DNA from: Flavisolibacter tropicus
GTDB taxonomy: Bacteria > Bacteroidota > Bacteroidia > Chitinophagales > Chitinophagaceae
Assembly (NCBI RefSeq): GCF_001644645.1
Contig: NZ_CP011390.1
Span: forward strand, 3,034,001-3,098,000
Length of the DNA stretch: 64,000 nucleotides
Direction: 5' to 3'
Position numbers and translations under genes: made by a program. This document shows, in pieces, positions 37,520 through 45,915 of this stretch. Under the pieces are notes generated by a model. It saw only the letters and a list, made by a program, of their open reading frames with translations. It had not been told where the DNA came from and made no database searches. Within the stretch, counting starts at the first letter, position 1, and the number at the start of each line of letters is the position of its first letter.

Positions 37520-37996
37520 TTACGCATGAAGTACGACGGATCGTTTTTTATAATAGCTTTTAGCCATTAGGGAAAGCGGTATACCAATACAGACAATCAG
37601 GATCAACATATTGATCAACGCCCCATCCCAACGAAAGGGTGGCCTGGACACGTTTGATAAAGGAACAACAATTAAGTTCATTATCATCCAGACAATGATA
37701 CCATATACTATACCTGAAAGGAGGCCAATCTTTCTAAGACCATCTATCCGTGAAAAAAGCCAAAAGAAGATAAAGGCAAACGTAGTGGCTATTATATAAT
37801 GAAACACCAGACCGGCTACCATCATTTCAGCGCCACCAGCAAAGGCCGCTTTACCAAAAATACCACTGGCAACAAATGTCAATACACGCAGTGGGTTATT
37901 GCCCGTTCTGATAAAGTAATAAAGGAAGGCAGCTGAAATATCCAGCGTTCCTACAATAAGACCTGCTTTTAGAGGTTTCAAATTGAATCTATGCAT
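37520..37996 (-). CDS. hypothetical four-TM membrane protein
   Basis: A 158-residue integral membrane protein with four hydrophobic segments (about 10-30, 58-80, 88-112, 126-148). The start LKAGLIVGTLDISAAFLYYF and AFAGGAEMMVAGLVFHYIIA resemble the YagU/DUF1440-like group, a tentative assignment. The basic C-terminus (KSYYKKRS) is probably cytoplasmic. Function unknown. Confidence 0.68.
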   Translation of the reverse strand: MHRFNLKPLKAGLIVGTLDISAAFLYYFIRTGNNPLRVLTFVASGIFGKAAFAGGAEMMVAGLVFHYIIATTFAFIFFWLFSRIDGLRKIGLLSGIVYGIIVWMIMNLIVVPLSNVSRPPFRWDGALINMLILIVCIGIPLSLMAKSYYKKRSVVLHA

Positions 37997-38200
37997 TGCG
38001 TTTAATTAAATCCATTCGTATAACTCTACTACAGCTAAAGTACCTATCACCATTTAGCTCCACATATAACTCGGCTTCCCACAGTAAAATAGAAAAATAA
38101 AAAGAAAATATAAATAGGAGAAGGCTTCTCCTATCATGCCATCAATACACTGTATCACACAATGCATGTATACTAAATATCAACAGACTCCAACTTTGAA

Positions 38201-38208
38201 TAGCTTTG
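38201..38208 (+). promoter_or_regulatory. candidate -7 promoter box
   Basis: TAGCTTTG, an exact TAnnTTTG match, 28 nt before the acetyltransferase start. No clear -33 TTTG at the usual spacing. Confidence 0.45.
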
Positions 38209-38236
38209 CATTCACTACAAACCTATCACCCATATT

Positions 38237-38764
38237 ATGATCCAACTACGAGATGCCCAATTTTCGGATTACAAAGCCATAGCCAAGCTTCATGCTGATA
38301 GTTGGAAGAAAACCTATAGAGGCATCTATAGCGAGCAATTCTTAGATCATGAAGTAGAACAAGACCGTGCAGTCCTATGGCACGATCGCCTTTTCAACCC
38401 TGGCAGCCAGCAACAAGTAGTGGTAGCTGTTCAAGAGGAAATCATTGTGGGCTTTGCTTGTTTGTTTTTAAACGATCATCCCCAATATGGTACGTTACTG
38501 GACAACCTGCATGTATTAGCCAGCTATCAGAAAGCGGGCATTGGCAAACAGCTGCTACAGGAATGTGCCCGTCGTATCATCAATAAGGCCCAAAGTCACA
38601 AAATGTATTTATGGGTGTATGAATCTAATGAAAATGCCCGCCGTGTTTATGAGCACCTGGGTACTACATACATAGAAACAGTAGAGCAACCTACCCCTAG
38701 CGGTATTACAGCACCTGCATGTCGGTATGCTTGGTCTGACGTAGCAGTATTGCTACCTAGTTGA
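38237..38764 (+). CDS. GNAT family N-acetyltransferase
   Basis: Acetyl-CoA-dependent acetyltransferase of 175 aa with the GNAT fold: N-terminal IQLRDAQFSDYKAIAKLHADSWKKTYRGIY, motif A LDNLHVLASYQKAGIGKQLLQ near 90-110 with the pyrophosphate-binding KAGIGK loop, and motif B VYESNENARRVYEHLG near 128-143. The AIAKLHADSWKKTYRGI start is seen in many small-molecule acetyltransferases. Substrate unknown. Confidence 0.88.
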   Translation: MIQLRDAQFSDYKAIAKLHADSWKKTYRGIYSEQFLDHEVEQDRAVLWHDRLFNPGSQQQVVVAVQEEIIVGFACLFLNDHPQYGTLLDNLHVLASYQKAGIGKQLLQECARRIINKAQSHKMYLWVYESNENARRVYEHLGTTYIETVEQPTPSGITAPACRYAWSDVAVLLPS

Positions 38765-38959
38765 TACGGCACTTTGCCCAATTACACTTATGCTATGCTA
38801 TTATTTTGGTAACATTATAGGAAACACCGACTCAAGAACCAGTGGTAGAAATACCTCCTCAAAACTCCAGCTTCCAAACCACATTGGAAGGAGATGATTG
38901 ATCTATATATCCGCCAGAGGTATAAGTAAGAACTAAAACTTGGAAATGCAATCATCCTA

Positions 38960-40126
38960 CTAGAACTCCAGCTGACAAACAAGGTCTATTAAGAACACAT
39001 CGTTTACTCTTCCACCAGCCAGGTAAATGGTATTACCAACCGAAACTATGGCACCGCCAACGATCACGTCCGATGCCTCTCCTATCGACCAGGTATTGGT
39101 AGCGATATCATAAATATCAAATTGATTGGTTTTATCGGGATCATGCCTGTAGAAAATGATCTTATTATCTTTTACAACGGCTTGCTGCCCTTGAGATCCT
39201 ATCCATTGCGCCGGCCTGAATAAAACAGCTTCAGCCACGCTGCCTGCCTGCACGTTCTTCATTTCCACAAAGCAGTCCGCCGCCCAATAGATCTGGTTAC
39301 CAACAGCTACACCGGTTACATTTCCCATGGGTCTTTTCAATACATCGGTTGTCCAGGCATTAGTAGCATTACTATATACATCTATACGAGTAGAGGGTTC
39401 AAGGCTAGTGCTATTTTTGGTTTTAGTACCGCCAGCAAAATAGATCTTCCCATTCAGCGCCACAGCCGATATATTGGCCCTTGCTTCACTTAACTGGGCT
39501 ACAGACCACAGACCTGTTGTAAGATCATAAACATCTACTGTTGAGGACGTCAAGTACAATCCTTTTTTACCACCGGCAAAAAACACTTTATTGCCTACAG
39601 CAGCGGCCGCTACATTGGTCCTTGCTTCACTTAAATGCGACACTGTCCAAGTATTAGTAGCCGCATCATAAATATCAACAGTGGCATAGGGCGTTAATGA
39701 AACATCATTGTACAATTGCCCACCGGCAAAAAACACTTTGTTACCAGCTACAACTGTGGCCATGTTACTCCTTGCCTGGCTCAACTCTACCTTTGACCAG
39801 GCACGGGTAGTTACATTATATATATCTATTCGTGAGGAAACATAACTTCCATCTTGCTTTATGCCACCCGCATACAGAATCTTATTGCCAACGGCGGCCA
39901 CTGAAATTCCATACCGTGCCTGCGAAAGTTTACCAATAGGTACAATTTGCGCATTGACTGTTGGCCGAATACTGTTGTCGCAACGTGTTGAAGAAACGGG
40001 AGATGTGGAAGATGGTGGTGGCGTTGTTGGTGTAGTTACCGGGTCCGCGCCTTTTTCTTTACCACAAGAAGATAAGGCTGCGAGTACAGCCACCAGGTAG
40101 CTTATACACCGTAATTGCAGGTTCAT
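38960..40126 (-). CDS. Kelch-repeat lipoprotein (paralogue 1)
   Basis: A 388-residue lipoprotein with a type II signal peptide (lipobox LSSC) and a Thr/Pro/Ser linker, followed by six to seven Kelch blades of about 45-50 residues with the GNKxFFAGG and VDIYDxxTNTW signatures, forming a predicted beta-propeller. It is paralogous to the gene at 45916-47061, with the same GKLSQAR opening and the same diverged fifth blade (IYWA with Cys). The start codon sits inside a perfect 14-bp inverted-repeat region (40128-40189). Propeller lipoproteins often bind glycans or proteins; ligand unknown. Confidence 0.85.
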   Translation of the reverse strand: MNLQLRCISYLVAVLAALSSCGKEKGADPVTTPTTPPPSSTSPVSSTRCDNSIRPTVNAQIVPIGKLSQARYGISVAAVGNKILYAGGIKQDGSYVSSRIDIYNVTTRAWSKVELSQARSNMATVVAGNKVFFAGGQLYNDVSLTPYATVDIYDAATNTWTVSHLSEARTNVAAAAVGNKVFFAGGKKGLYLTSSTVDVYDLTTGLWSVAQLSEARANISAVALNGKIYFAGGTKTKNSTSLEPSTRIDVYSNATNAWTTDVLKRPMGNVTGVAVGNQIYWAADCFVEMKNVQAGSVAEAVLFRPAQWIGSQGQQAVVKDNKIIFYRHDPDKTNQFDIYDIATNTWSIGEASDVIVGGAIVSVGNTIYLAGGRVNDVFLIDLVCQLEF

Positions 40127-40127
40127 T

Positions 40128-40189
40128 GCATACTACTTTACACGTGAAAAATCAGGGACAATCGTGAGGGTAATCGTAAAGTAGTATGC
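40128..40189 (-). promoter_or_regulatory. perfect 14-bp inverted repeat just upstream of Kelch gene start
   Basis: GCATACTACTTTAC (40128-40141) and GTAAAGTAGTATGC (40176-40189) are perfect inverted repeats separated by 34 bp, the first beginning 1 nt from the start codon at 40126. In mRNA this could fold into a long leader hairpin hiding the start; in DNA it could be a paired operator. No matching arrangement of equal quality precedes the paralogue. Confidence 0.6.
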
Positions 40190-40328
40190 AGCAATTTCTA
40201 AACCATGGCGGCTAAAAAAGCATCGTTTAAAGTAGCGTCAAATAAGCAAGCCGTTTTATTGACTGGAATCATGCACATACTATATTTTTTTGGCAACTAA
40301 CCCCAAAACCACCTATGTTTTGCTATAG

Positions 40329-40350
40329 TGTCAATAGCATTTTATTGACA
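40329..40350. promoter_or_regulatory. 8-bp inverted repeat in the 546-bp Kelch/40673 gap
   Basis: TGTCAATA / TATTGACA (40329-40336 and 40343-40350) with a 6-nt spacer, in the divergent gap between 40126 and 40673. It could be an operator; otherwise nothing further is recognised in this gap. Confidence 0.35.
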
Positions 40351-40646
40351 AAGCCAATCGTTGAAGACACCTGCAAATCATTTTTTGTTTTTTATCACTG
40401 TCAACTGTCCGAGAACTTCTACACCTTATGCTGGTATACAAAATAGCCGCCCTACTTTTTAACTGAAATTGTTCCGTGGCAAACAAGAACGATCATTTTA
40501 GACACCAACATTATATCATCGGCCAGTCATTATAGGCAACGCTCAACGAAATAAATAACCATCCAGCATCATGTAGACGAGTTCAGCATGTTCATCTTGC
40601 AATAGTTGGCAACCATTTACTTTCCAGCTTTAAATTATTGGCTTCG

Positions 40647-40654
40647 TATCTTTC
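40647..40654 (+). promoter_or_regulatory. candidate -7 promoter box
   Basis: TATCTTTC, one mismatch from TAnnTTTG, 19 nt before the start at 40673. Confidence 0.38.
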
Positions 40655-40672
40655 CTCCTTGATACCTACCAA

Positions 40673-41149
40673 ATGCTGCTCACAAAACTTAAGTTTTACA
40701 CCCTGTTACAACTACTTGCTTTAAGCATTTTGCTGCTTTATCAAGGTGTCTGGTTGATCAGTAATACCACGCAAGGGCAGATTATAAATTTTGGCAAGAT
40801 TCCGCCTCGCAGCTCTCATCGAATAGAGCATTCAGGAACGGTAGTAGTGAACTATACCGTAAACGGCACCACCTATGAAAAAGAATACACGCGCAATGGC
40901 ATACCTCTCTGGCAAAAGACAGTGCGCATTCGCTACTTACTATTTGCACCATCCTTTAGCAACCAAGATTCTTTTATTGGACAATGGGTAGGCCCGCTGA
41001 TCATTTTACTGATTTTCTTTTTGGCTTCCTGTATGTTACTACTCATGCACAACACTGTATTTCCAAAAGGAACGTTGTTTGAGTTAAGTCGCCAATACCC
41101 CTACATAAAAATGCACGAGTTCCTTCCATATCATTCGAATGAGCAGTAA
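40673..41149 (+). CDS. DUF3592-like membrane protein
   Basis: A 158-residue protein with one N-terminal membrane segment (about 8-29), an extracytoplasmic beta-rich domain of about 75 residues (GTVVVNYTVNGTTYEKEYT), and a second membrane segment at about 103-125. The layout resembles DUF3592 proteins, but the identification is by architecture only. Function unknown. Confidence 0.62.
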   Translation: MLLTKLKFYTLLQLLALSILLLYQGVWLISNTTQGQIINFGKIPPRSSHRIEHSGTVVVNYTVNGTTYEKEYTRNGIPLWQKTVRIRYLLFAPSFSNQDSFIGQWVGPLIILLIFFLASCMLLLMHNTVFPKGTLFELSRQYPYIKMHEFLPYHSNEQ

Positions 41150-41162
41150 CAAAAACATCAAC

Positions 41163-41185
41163 AGGGAATGATCTCCCTTTTATTT
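41163..41185 (+). terminator. weak terminator
   Basis: AGGGA / TCCCT stem (41163-41167 and 41174-41178) with a T-rich tail, 14 nt after the stop at 41149. The stem is only 5 bp. Confidence 0.4.
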
Positions 41186-41328
41186 GTTTACGTTCAAATT
41201 CTATACGCTTGCATGTACTTGTAAACGTATTTCAGGACAAGACCCAATTACCCCACGCAGTGAAACCCCTGCTTAAACAGTGAGCTTATAATCCTGTCAA
41301 TCCTACTAAACCAATAATCCGCGGTCCA

Positions 41329-42549
41329 TTACTCCAATACAAACTGCCCATCCTTATAGATCACTTTTTCCGTACCATCTTGCAAGCGTGCTGTTACGGT
41401 CCTATCACTGGTGCTGATAATATCGGTGTGCACCTTGGGGCAACTGTTATAGCCCATTTCTGCCCATTGCTCTTCAGTAACCGCCCCCCAGTCGCCCGGG
41501 AATGTATCCTTATATGCATTACCCAAGGCAATATGCGTGTTACCAAATGCGCCGCCCATATTCTCATCAAACAAGGTATTGGCCATGAATTTTGTAATGC
41601 GCGAATGGCGCTTATCCGTCAGTGAATACTCGCCTACTTTATCAGCATTTTCCTGTGCGATCATTTCTTTCAAAGCATCTTCATTTTCCGTAGCCGATGA
41701 AGACACTACCACCCCATTTTCAAATTGGAGTGTTATGTCTGATATGCGTTTACCCGAGTAATACAGAGGCTGGTTGAAATGTATAGTACCATTGGTACCG
41801 CGCCAATCGGGAGAAGTAAATATTTCAAAGCTGGGAATGTTCTTACCACCACCGCTCAGCCACTTTCTGTTAGGCCCAATCTTCACTTGCAGATCTACAT
41901 CGCTACCCTTGATATGTAGTGTATCAATTTCAAGCGCATCCAACTTATCCTTTATATCTTCTATCTCCCTTTGTACAGTTTTCCATTTGCTTACCGGATC
42001 ATCTTCGCGTAAGTAGCAGGCTTCAATGATCTGCTCCCAGTACTCTTCTAACGATAAGCCAGCTTCTTCTGCCATGGATGATGTACCGTATAAGCAAAGT
42101 GTCCATGAAAGTTTCCCAGCCTGCTCCTTTAGTTCCCGCATCTTCATATAGGGTGCACGGGCACTATTCATCCTACTGATCTTAGATGCGGGTATGCCTT
42201 CCAGGTAGTGAATATCGGGCTCTGATATAATAAACAAAATATGATCGGTAGCATCTACAATACCCTGCCAATACGGTTTGGCAAAGAAGCCAATTTGATC
42301 ATCCGTACCATTCTGCAATAGAAAGCGTATAAGGCTATTGTCTTTTATGTTGTTTGGCTGATAGTTAGTAATGAGGTTACCGCCGGCTTCATACACTTCT
42401 TTAGCAATGGCCATAAACAAGTCTTTCGTATACTCCTGTCCTACCAGGAATACCGTATCGCCCTTCTTTATTCCCTCACCGTTATTAACGGCATAGTGTA
42501 CCATTACCTGCGCGTATTTCTTCAACAGACTCTCATCTAGCTTCATCAT
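41329..42549 (-). CDS. aminopeptidase, M29 family
   Basis: Cytoplasmic metallo-aminopeptidase of 406 aa, the usual length for thermophilic-aminopeptidase-like M29 enzymes (AmpS/PepS group). Typical segments are the N-terminal YAQVMVHYAVNNGEGIKKGD, FTSPDWRGTNGTIHFNQPLYYSG near 245 (catalytic-domain start), and the C-terminal metal-binding block with MGGAFGNTHIALGNAY near 338 and HTDIISTSDRTV. It stands alone. Confidence 0.87.
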   Translation of the reverse strand: MMKLDESLLKKYAQVMVHYAVNNGEGIKKGDTVFLVGQEYTKDLFMAIAKEVYEAGGNLITNYQPNNIKDNSLIRFLLQNGTDDQIGFFAKPYWQGIVDATDHILFIISEPDIHYLEGIPASKISRMNSARAPYMKMRELKEQAGKLSWTLCLYGTSSMAEEAGLSLEEYWEQIIEACYLREDDPVSKWKTVQREIEDIKDKLDALEIDTLHIKGSDVDLQVKIGPNRKWLSGGGKNIPSFEIFTSPDWRGTNGTIHFNQPLYYSGKRISDITLQFENGVVVSSSATENEDALKEMIAQENADKVGEYSLTDKRHSRITKFMANTLFDENMGGAFGNTHIALGNAYKDTFPGDWGAVTEEQWAEMGYNSCPKVHTDIISTSDRTVTARLQDGTEKVIYKDGQFVLE

Positions 42550-42599
42550 ATGGCTATTTGTTTATTCCTGTGAAGTTAAAGAGGAATGAGGAAGAAATG

Positions 42600-42715
42600 T
42601 TAAGTGAGTGGTGAGCTTAGTCCACGGACGACAGACGACGGTCCACAGTAGGAAAGTCAATGGCCAGTGAGTCATCGGTCATTAGGTATGACAGTAATGA
42701 ACTGTGTGTAATGAG
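42600..42715. repeat. low-complexity intergenic repeat (CCACGG/GTCCAC type)
   Basis: Segments such as GTGAGTGGTGAGC (42604-42616) and GTCCACGGACGACAGACGAC (42620-42639) belong to a CGTGGACCGT-like family; a related stretch of CACTCACCACTCACC and GTTGACCGTGGGCCC lies at 49320-49390. Confidence 0.55.
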
Positions 42716-42967
42716 CTATGAGCTGATTGGCCTGTTTATAACGCTTACTACGCTTTTAAAGTAGGGCAGTCGAGAAGCAATAAATGGACTTAAAAAAGCA
42801 GCTACTACTTGGTAATAAAAAAAGGAATATGTAAAATACACGATGGCAAAAGGGAAGAATAATGTCATAAGAAAAGATATGGCAACATACAGCAAGCCAT
42901 TAATTGCAGCCAATTTCACAATTACATGTCTTATTTTAATGTAGCCCAAGATCAAGCAAATGCCCAC
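42716..42967 (-). CDS. C-terminal half of a split membrane-protein gene
   Basis: An 83-codon frame opening at a GTG (42967) inside the end of the previous frame and overlapping it by 16 nt. It encodes two or three membrane segments (IVKLAAINGLLYVAISFLM, FFPFAIVYFTYSFFYYQ). Its first residues (GICLILGYI) continue the hydrophobic stretch at the end of the upstream frame (FFGSWAFA), suggesting one original gene with a single-base loss near the T6G3 run at about 42975-42983. Coupled translation of two small proteins is the alternative. Confidence 0.55.
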   Translation of the reverse strand: MGICLILGYIKIRHVIVKLAAINGLLYVAISFLMTLFFPFAIVYFTYSFFYYQVVAAFLSPFIASRLPYFKSVVSVINRPISS

Positions 42968-43158
42968 GACCCAAAAAACGTGTAAAGTAAAAGCCGTAGT
43001 ATTATTATGTCTGTTGCGTCTCTAATTGAGCCTCTTAAACTAATGACAGGAGTATTATAGAGAATGATGTTCTCTACCTGGAAAAATATAAGCAATAATA
43101 TATATTCTATAACCAGTAAGGTAAAGCCGTACCAAATGGTATTGAGTATTCTTTTCAT
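42952..43158 (-). CDS. N-terminal half of a split membrane-protein gene
   Basis: A 68-codon frame from ATG 43158 with a membrane segment at about 10-30 (FTLLVIEYILLLIFF) and a second hydrophobic stretch at its end that runs into the next frame. No family recognised. Joined with the following frame by a -1 shift, it would make an about 145-residue protein with four membrane segments. Confidence 0.55.
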   Translation of the reverse strand: MKRILNTIWYGFTLLVIEYILLLIFFQVENIILYNTPVISLRGSIRDATDIIILRLLLYTFFGSWAFA

Positions 43159-43210
43159 TTACTTTCTTTAGAATGTCTACATCCACCCATGAATTACAAT
43201 ACCTAAGGCT

Positions 43211-45586
43211 TTAGTTCCCAATACGGTTACGCTCCTCTCCATTGCTTTGCTCCAGGTTTTTCTTTGTGAATGTTTTTCCGGAAGTAAAGCTGTAGGTAAA
43301 CGCCAAGCCTAACAATCGTGTCTGGCGTTTTTGATAAAAGTTTACCAGCACCCCTTTATAACTGGTACGTTCTTTTTCACGCAGCAGGTTAAACGGATCG
43401 GTAACAAAAAGACGCACGCGGCCATTGCTTTTTTTAAACACCTTGCGTGTCAGGCCCACATCAGTATACAGCTGGTACACCACCTGCGAATTAGCTCTTA
43501 CAGTGGCCGATTGATAGTCGGCAACTACATACAGATCGGCAATCTTTTTCAGCGTAAAGTTTTGAATGGTTTGAGCTGTAAAAGAGGTTTGGTGCTGCTC
43601 AAAATCAGCTATCGAATAGGAAAGATTATAGAGTGAAAAACTATTGGTAGCAGTCCATCCTTTTACAATTGTTACAGGCATATTCAAGGAAACACCATAC
43701 TCTGTAGTCTTGTCAAAGTTTTGATATTGATACTCCATGACATTATTGTCAAGAGACTGGCCCAACTGGGCAATCGTATTGACCGTACTTGAATAATAAA
43801 CACTACCGGAATACCCTTTGGCCCCATTGAATCCCGCTTCCAGCTTATGCGTATACTGCGGCTTCAACGCCGGGTTGCCCATCATTACAGAATAATTATC
43901 TACCTGCAGGCGGTAAGGATTTAATTCACTAAAGCCAGGCCGTTGTAAGCGCCGTGCATAATTCAGGAAAACCGCATTGTTCTTGGCCAGCGTTTGCATT
44001 AGATATACGGAAGGGAACAGGCCAACATAGTTCCTTTCAAACCGATCACCCGAGGTCAGGTTGTAGCCTTTGCTATTGGTTCCTTCTACACGCAGTCCTG
44101 CTTTGATAGTAGTGTGCTTGTGCAATACAGACAATGTGGCATAGGCCATCAGCAGGCGCTCATTGTACCGAAACCGGTTGCTATTGGGGTTCACTACCCA
44201 ACTACTGTTGTGCCAGTCTTCACGAAACACTTCATTGTCTCGTTTTAGCAAGGAATATTTTACTCCACTGGTAATGTCCAGCTGCTTCATTACGTGTTTG
44301 CTAAAATCTGCCTGCGCACTATAATTACGGTTATAGTTAGGCGTTTGATTACGATACTGGTTGTCTTGCAATGGGTCGGAGTACCGGGCCTCAAACTGGT
44401 TGGTTTCTTCACGGTTGCTGTTGGTATAATCGCCAATGATCTTTAGTTGTGTACCCAGGCTGTCGATCTTCCAGGCATAGTTGATGGTCGTATTGAACAG
44501 CGATGGCTTGCGCACCCAATCAGAAGTAGCCTGGCCGGTAGTAATGGCATTACCCGATTGGTAATAGGTAGCGGTAGCAAAGTCATTCAATAGTTGGTTA
44601 CTATTGCCCACTGTTTGAACCCCCAGGGTGTGTGCACGGTTTATATCATAGCCAAAGCCCAGACGGTATTGCTGGCGCTGGTTGCGGTTGCGCCGATCAA
44701 TACTGCTTTCCAGAAAATCGTTACTTGCATATAGTATTTTATTAGAACCCCAGGAGGTATTGCGTTCAGACACCAACGAGCCACCGCCAAATAGATAGAA
44801 TTGTTTAATCTTATAATCCAGTGAGGCACCCCCACTTCCATAAGGGCTTCCATCTTGCGAGCGGTATTGTGCATTTACCGATCCATTCAAGCCATCTTTC
44901 CGCCCTTTCTTGAGCACAATGTGAATGATACCACCACTACCGGCTGCTTCAAATTCGGCAGGCGGGTTGTGGATGATCTCAATGCGGGCAATGTCTTCGC
45001 TCTTGATCGTCTTCAGGTATTCGGCCAGGTCTTCACCCGACATGCGCTGCACTACATCGTTGATCATTACGCTTACCCCCTGCCCGCCTCTCAGCTGCAG
45101 CGAGCCATCGGGCTTTACCCATACGCCGGGCGATTTCTGCAACACTTCTAACCCAGAGTGCCCTGTAGCCAGGAAGCTATTCTCAACGTTTACAATATAG
45201 CGATCTACTTTCTGTGTAACCAAGGGACGCTTGGCAGTAACTGTTACGCCAGCCAGTACAGCTCGCTCTTCGGCCAGCTGCAGGCTAGTTAGTGCTGTTG
45301 TATCGGGGTAAATAAAGCTTTTGTTAAAAGATTGGAACCCTAGCAAAGAGACGGTAAGTGTATACCGCTGTCCGCGGTTGAAAGTGTACCCTATTCGATA
45401 GGAACCATCCTTATCTGTAACGGAAGCCGCCTGCTGCACACTATCCTTCAAGAGAATAACCGTAGCCATCGTCAGTGGTTTGCGTTCCACATCTGTTACG
45501 CGGCCCTCTAAAACCGATTGGGCTTGAGCGGAAAACGCGGCAACTAAAACAAGGGCAATAAGAGCGAGCAGGCACTTTGCAGACAT
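43211..45586 (-). CDS. TonB-dependent receptor-like outer-membrane barrel protein
   Basis: A 791-residue outer-membrane protein: signal peptide (ending FSAQAQ), carboxypeptidase-regulatory-like domain (about 25-105), plug domain (about 115-230, with LQLRGGQGVSVMINDVVQ and IEIIHNPPAEFEAAGSGGIIHI), and a beta-barrel to the C-terminus. The plug and barrel features match the Bacteroidota outer-membrane beta-barrel family, often unlinked to SusD. No SusD partner is adjacent. A TATCTTTA -7 box precedes it. Ligand unknown. Confidence 0.88.
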   Translation of the reverse strand: MSAKCLLALIALVLVAAFSAQAQSVLEGRVTDVERKPLTMATVILLKDSVQQAASVTDKDGSYRIGYTFNRGQRYTLTVSLLGFQSFNKSFIYPDTTALTSLQLAEERAVLAGVTVTAKRPLVTQKVDRYIVNVENSFLATGHSGLEVLQKSPGVWVKPDGSLQLRGGQGVSVMINDVVQRMSGEDLAEYLKTIKSEDIARIEIIHNPPAEFEAAGSGGIIHIVLKKGRKDGLNGSVNAQYRSQDGSPYGSGGASLDYKIKQFYLFGGGSLVSERNTSWGSNKILYASNDFLESSIDRRNRNQRQQYRLGFGYDINRAHTLGVQTVGNSNQLLNDFATATYYQSGNAITTGQATSDWVRKPSLFNTTINYAWKIDSLGTQLKIIGDYTNSNREETNQFEARYSDPLQDNQYRNQTPNYNRNYSAQADFSKHVMKQLDITSGVKYSLLKRDNEVFREDWHNSSWVVNPNSNRFRYNERLLMAYATLSVLHKHTTIKAGLRVEGTNSKGYNLTSGDRFERNYVGLFPSVYLMQTLAKNNAVFLNYARRLQRPGFSELNPYRLQVDNYSVMMGNPALKPQYTHKLEAGFNGAKGYSGSVYYSSTVNTIAQLGQSLDNNVMEYQYQNFDKTTEYGVSLNMPVTIVKGWTATNSFSLYNLSYSIADFEQHQTSFTAQTIQNFTLKKIADLYVVADYQSATVRANSQVVYQLYTDVGLTRKVFKKSNGRVRLFVTDPFNLLREKERTSYKGVLVNFYQKRQTRLLGLAFTYSFTSGKTFTKKNLEQSNGEERNRIGN

Positions 45587-45628
45587 GAATAGGATAGGGA
45601 TATATGTGTCAGTATTGATTGTATGGGT

Positions 45629-45636
45629 TAAAGATA
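45629..45636 (-). promoter_or_regulatory. candidate -7 promoter box
   Basis: TATCTTTA on the minus strand, 42 nt before the barrel-protein start. Confidence 0.38.
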
Positions 45637-45689
45637 GGACATAGCTGCTGAGCAGTCTTGGTTATTGATCGCAATAAAGAGCCTGCCGC

Positions 45690-45885
45690 ACGCCCCACCC
45701 CAAAGGGGAGGGTCGCGCGGCAAAAGCTTGGCTCGTGAATGGTGAATATTGTGAAGCGTCAAGCCGGAAACGTAAATGGAGTGCTTTGCGCTGAATGGTG
45801 TCCCGCAGATGGCGCCGATTGGTGCGGAAGATTTGAACCACAGAAACACCGGGTGCAGGGAGAGGCACAAAGGAGCGGCTATTTA
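45690..45885. repeat. intergenic repeat block with CCCCAAAGGGGAGGG and CCGGGTG units
   Basis: CCCCACCCCAAAGGGGAGGG (45692-45711) and GATTTGAACCACAGAAACAC (45831-45850) recur in modified form at 48899-48975 and 49224-49250. The 329-bp gap holds no supported gene. Confidence 0.6.
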
Positions 45886-45915
45886 GGTTTAAGAATAAAA
45901 TGTAGCAATCATTAC

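Noticed and set aside
43331..43636. Plus-strand frames inside the outer-membrane barrel gene
   Set aside because: Shadow frames; the minus-strand gene has full domain support.
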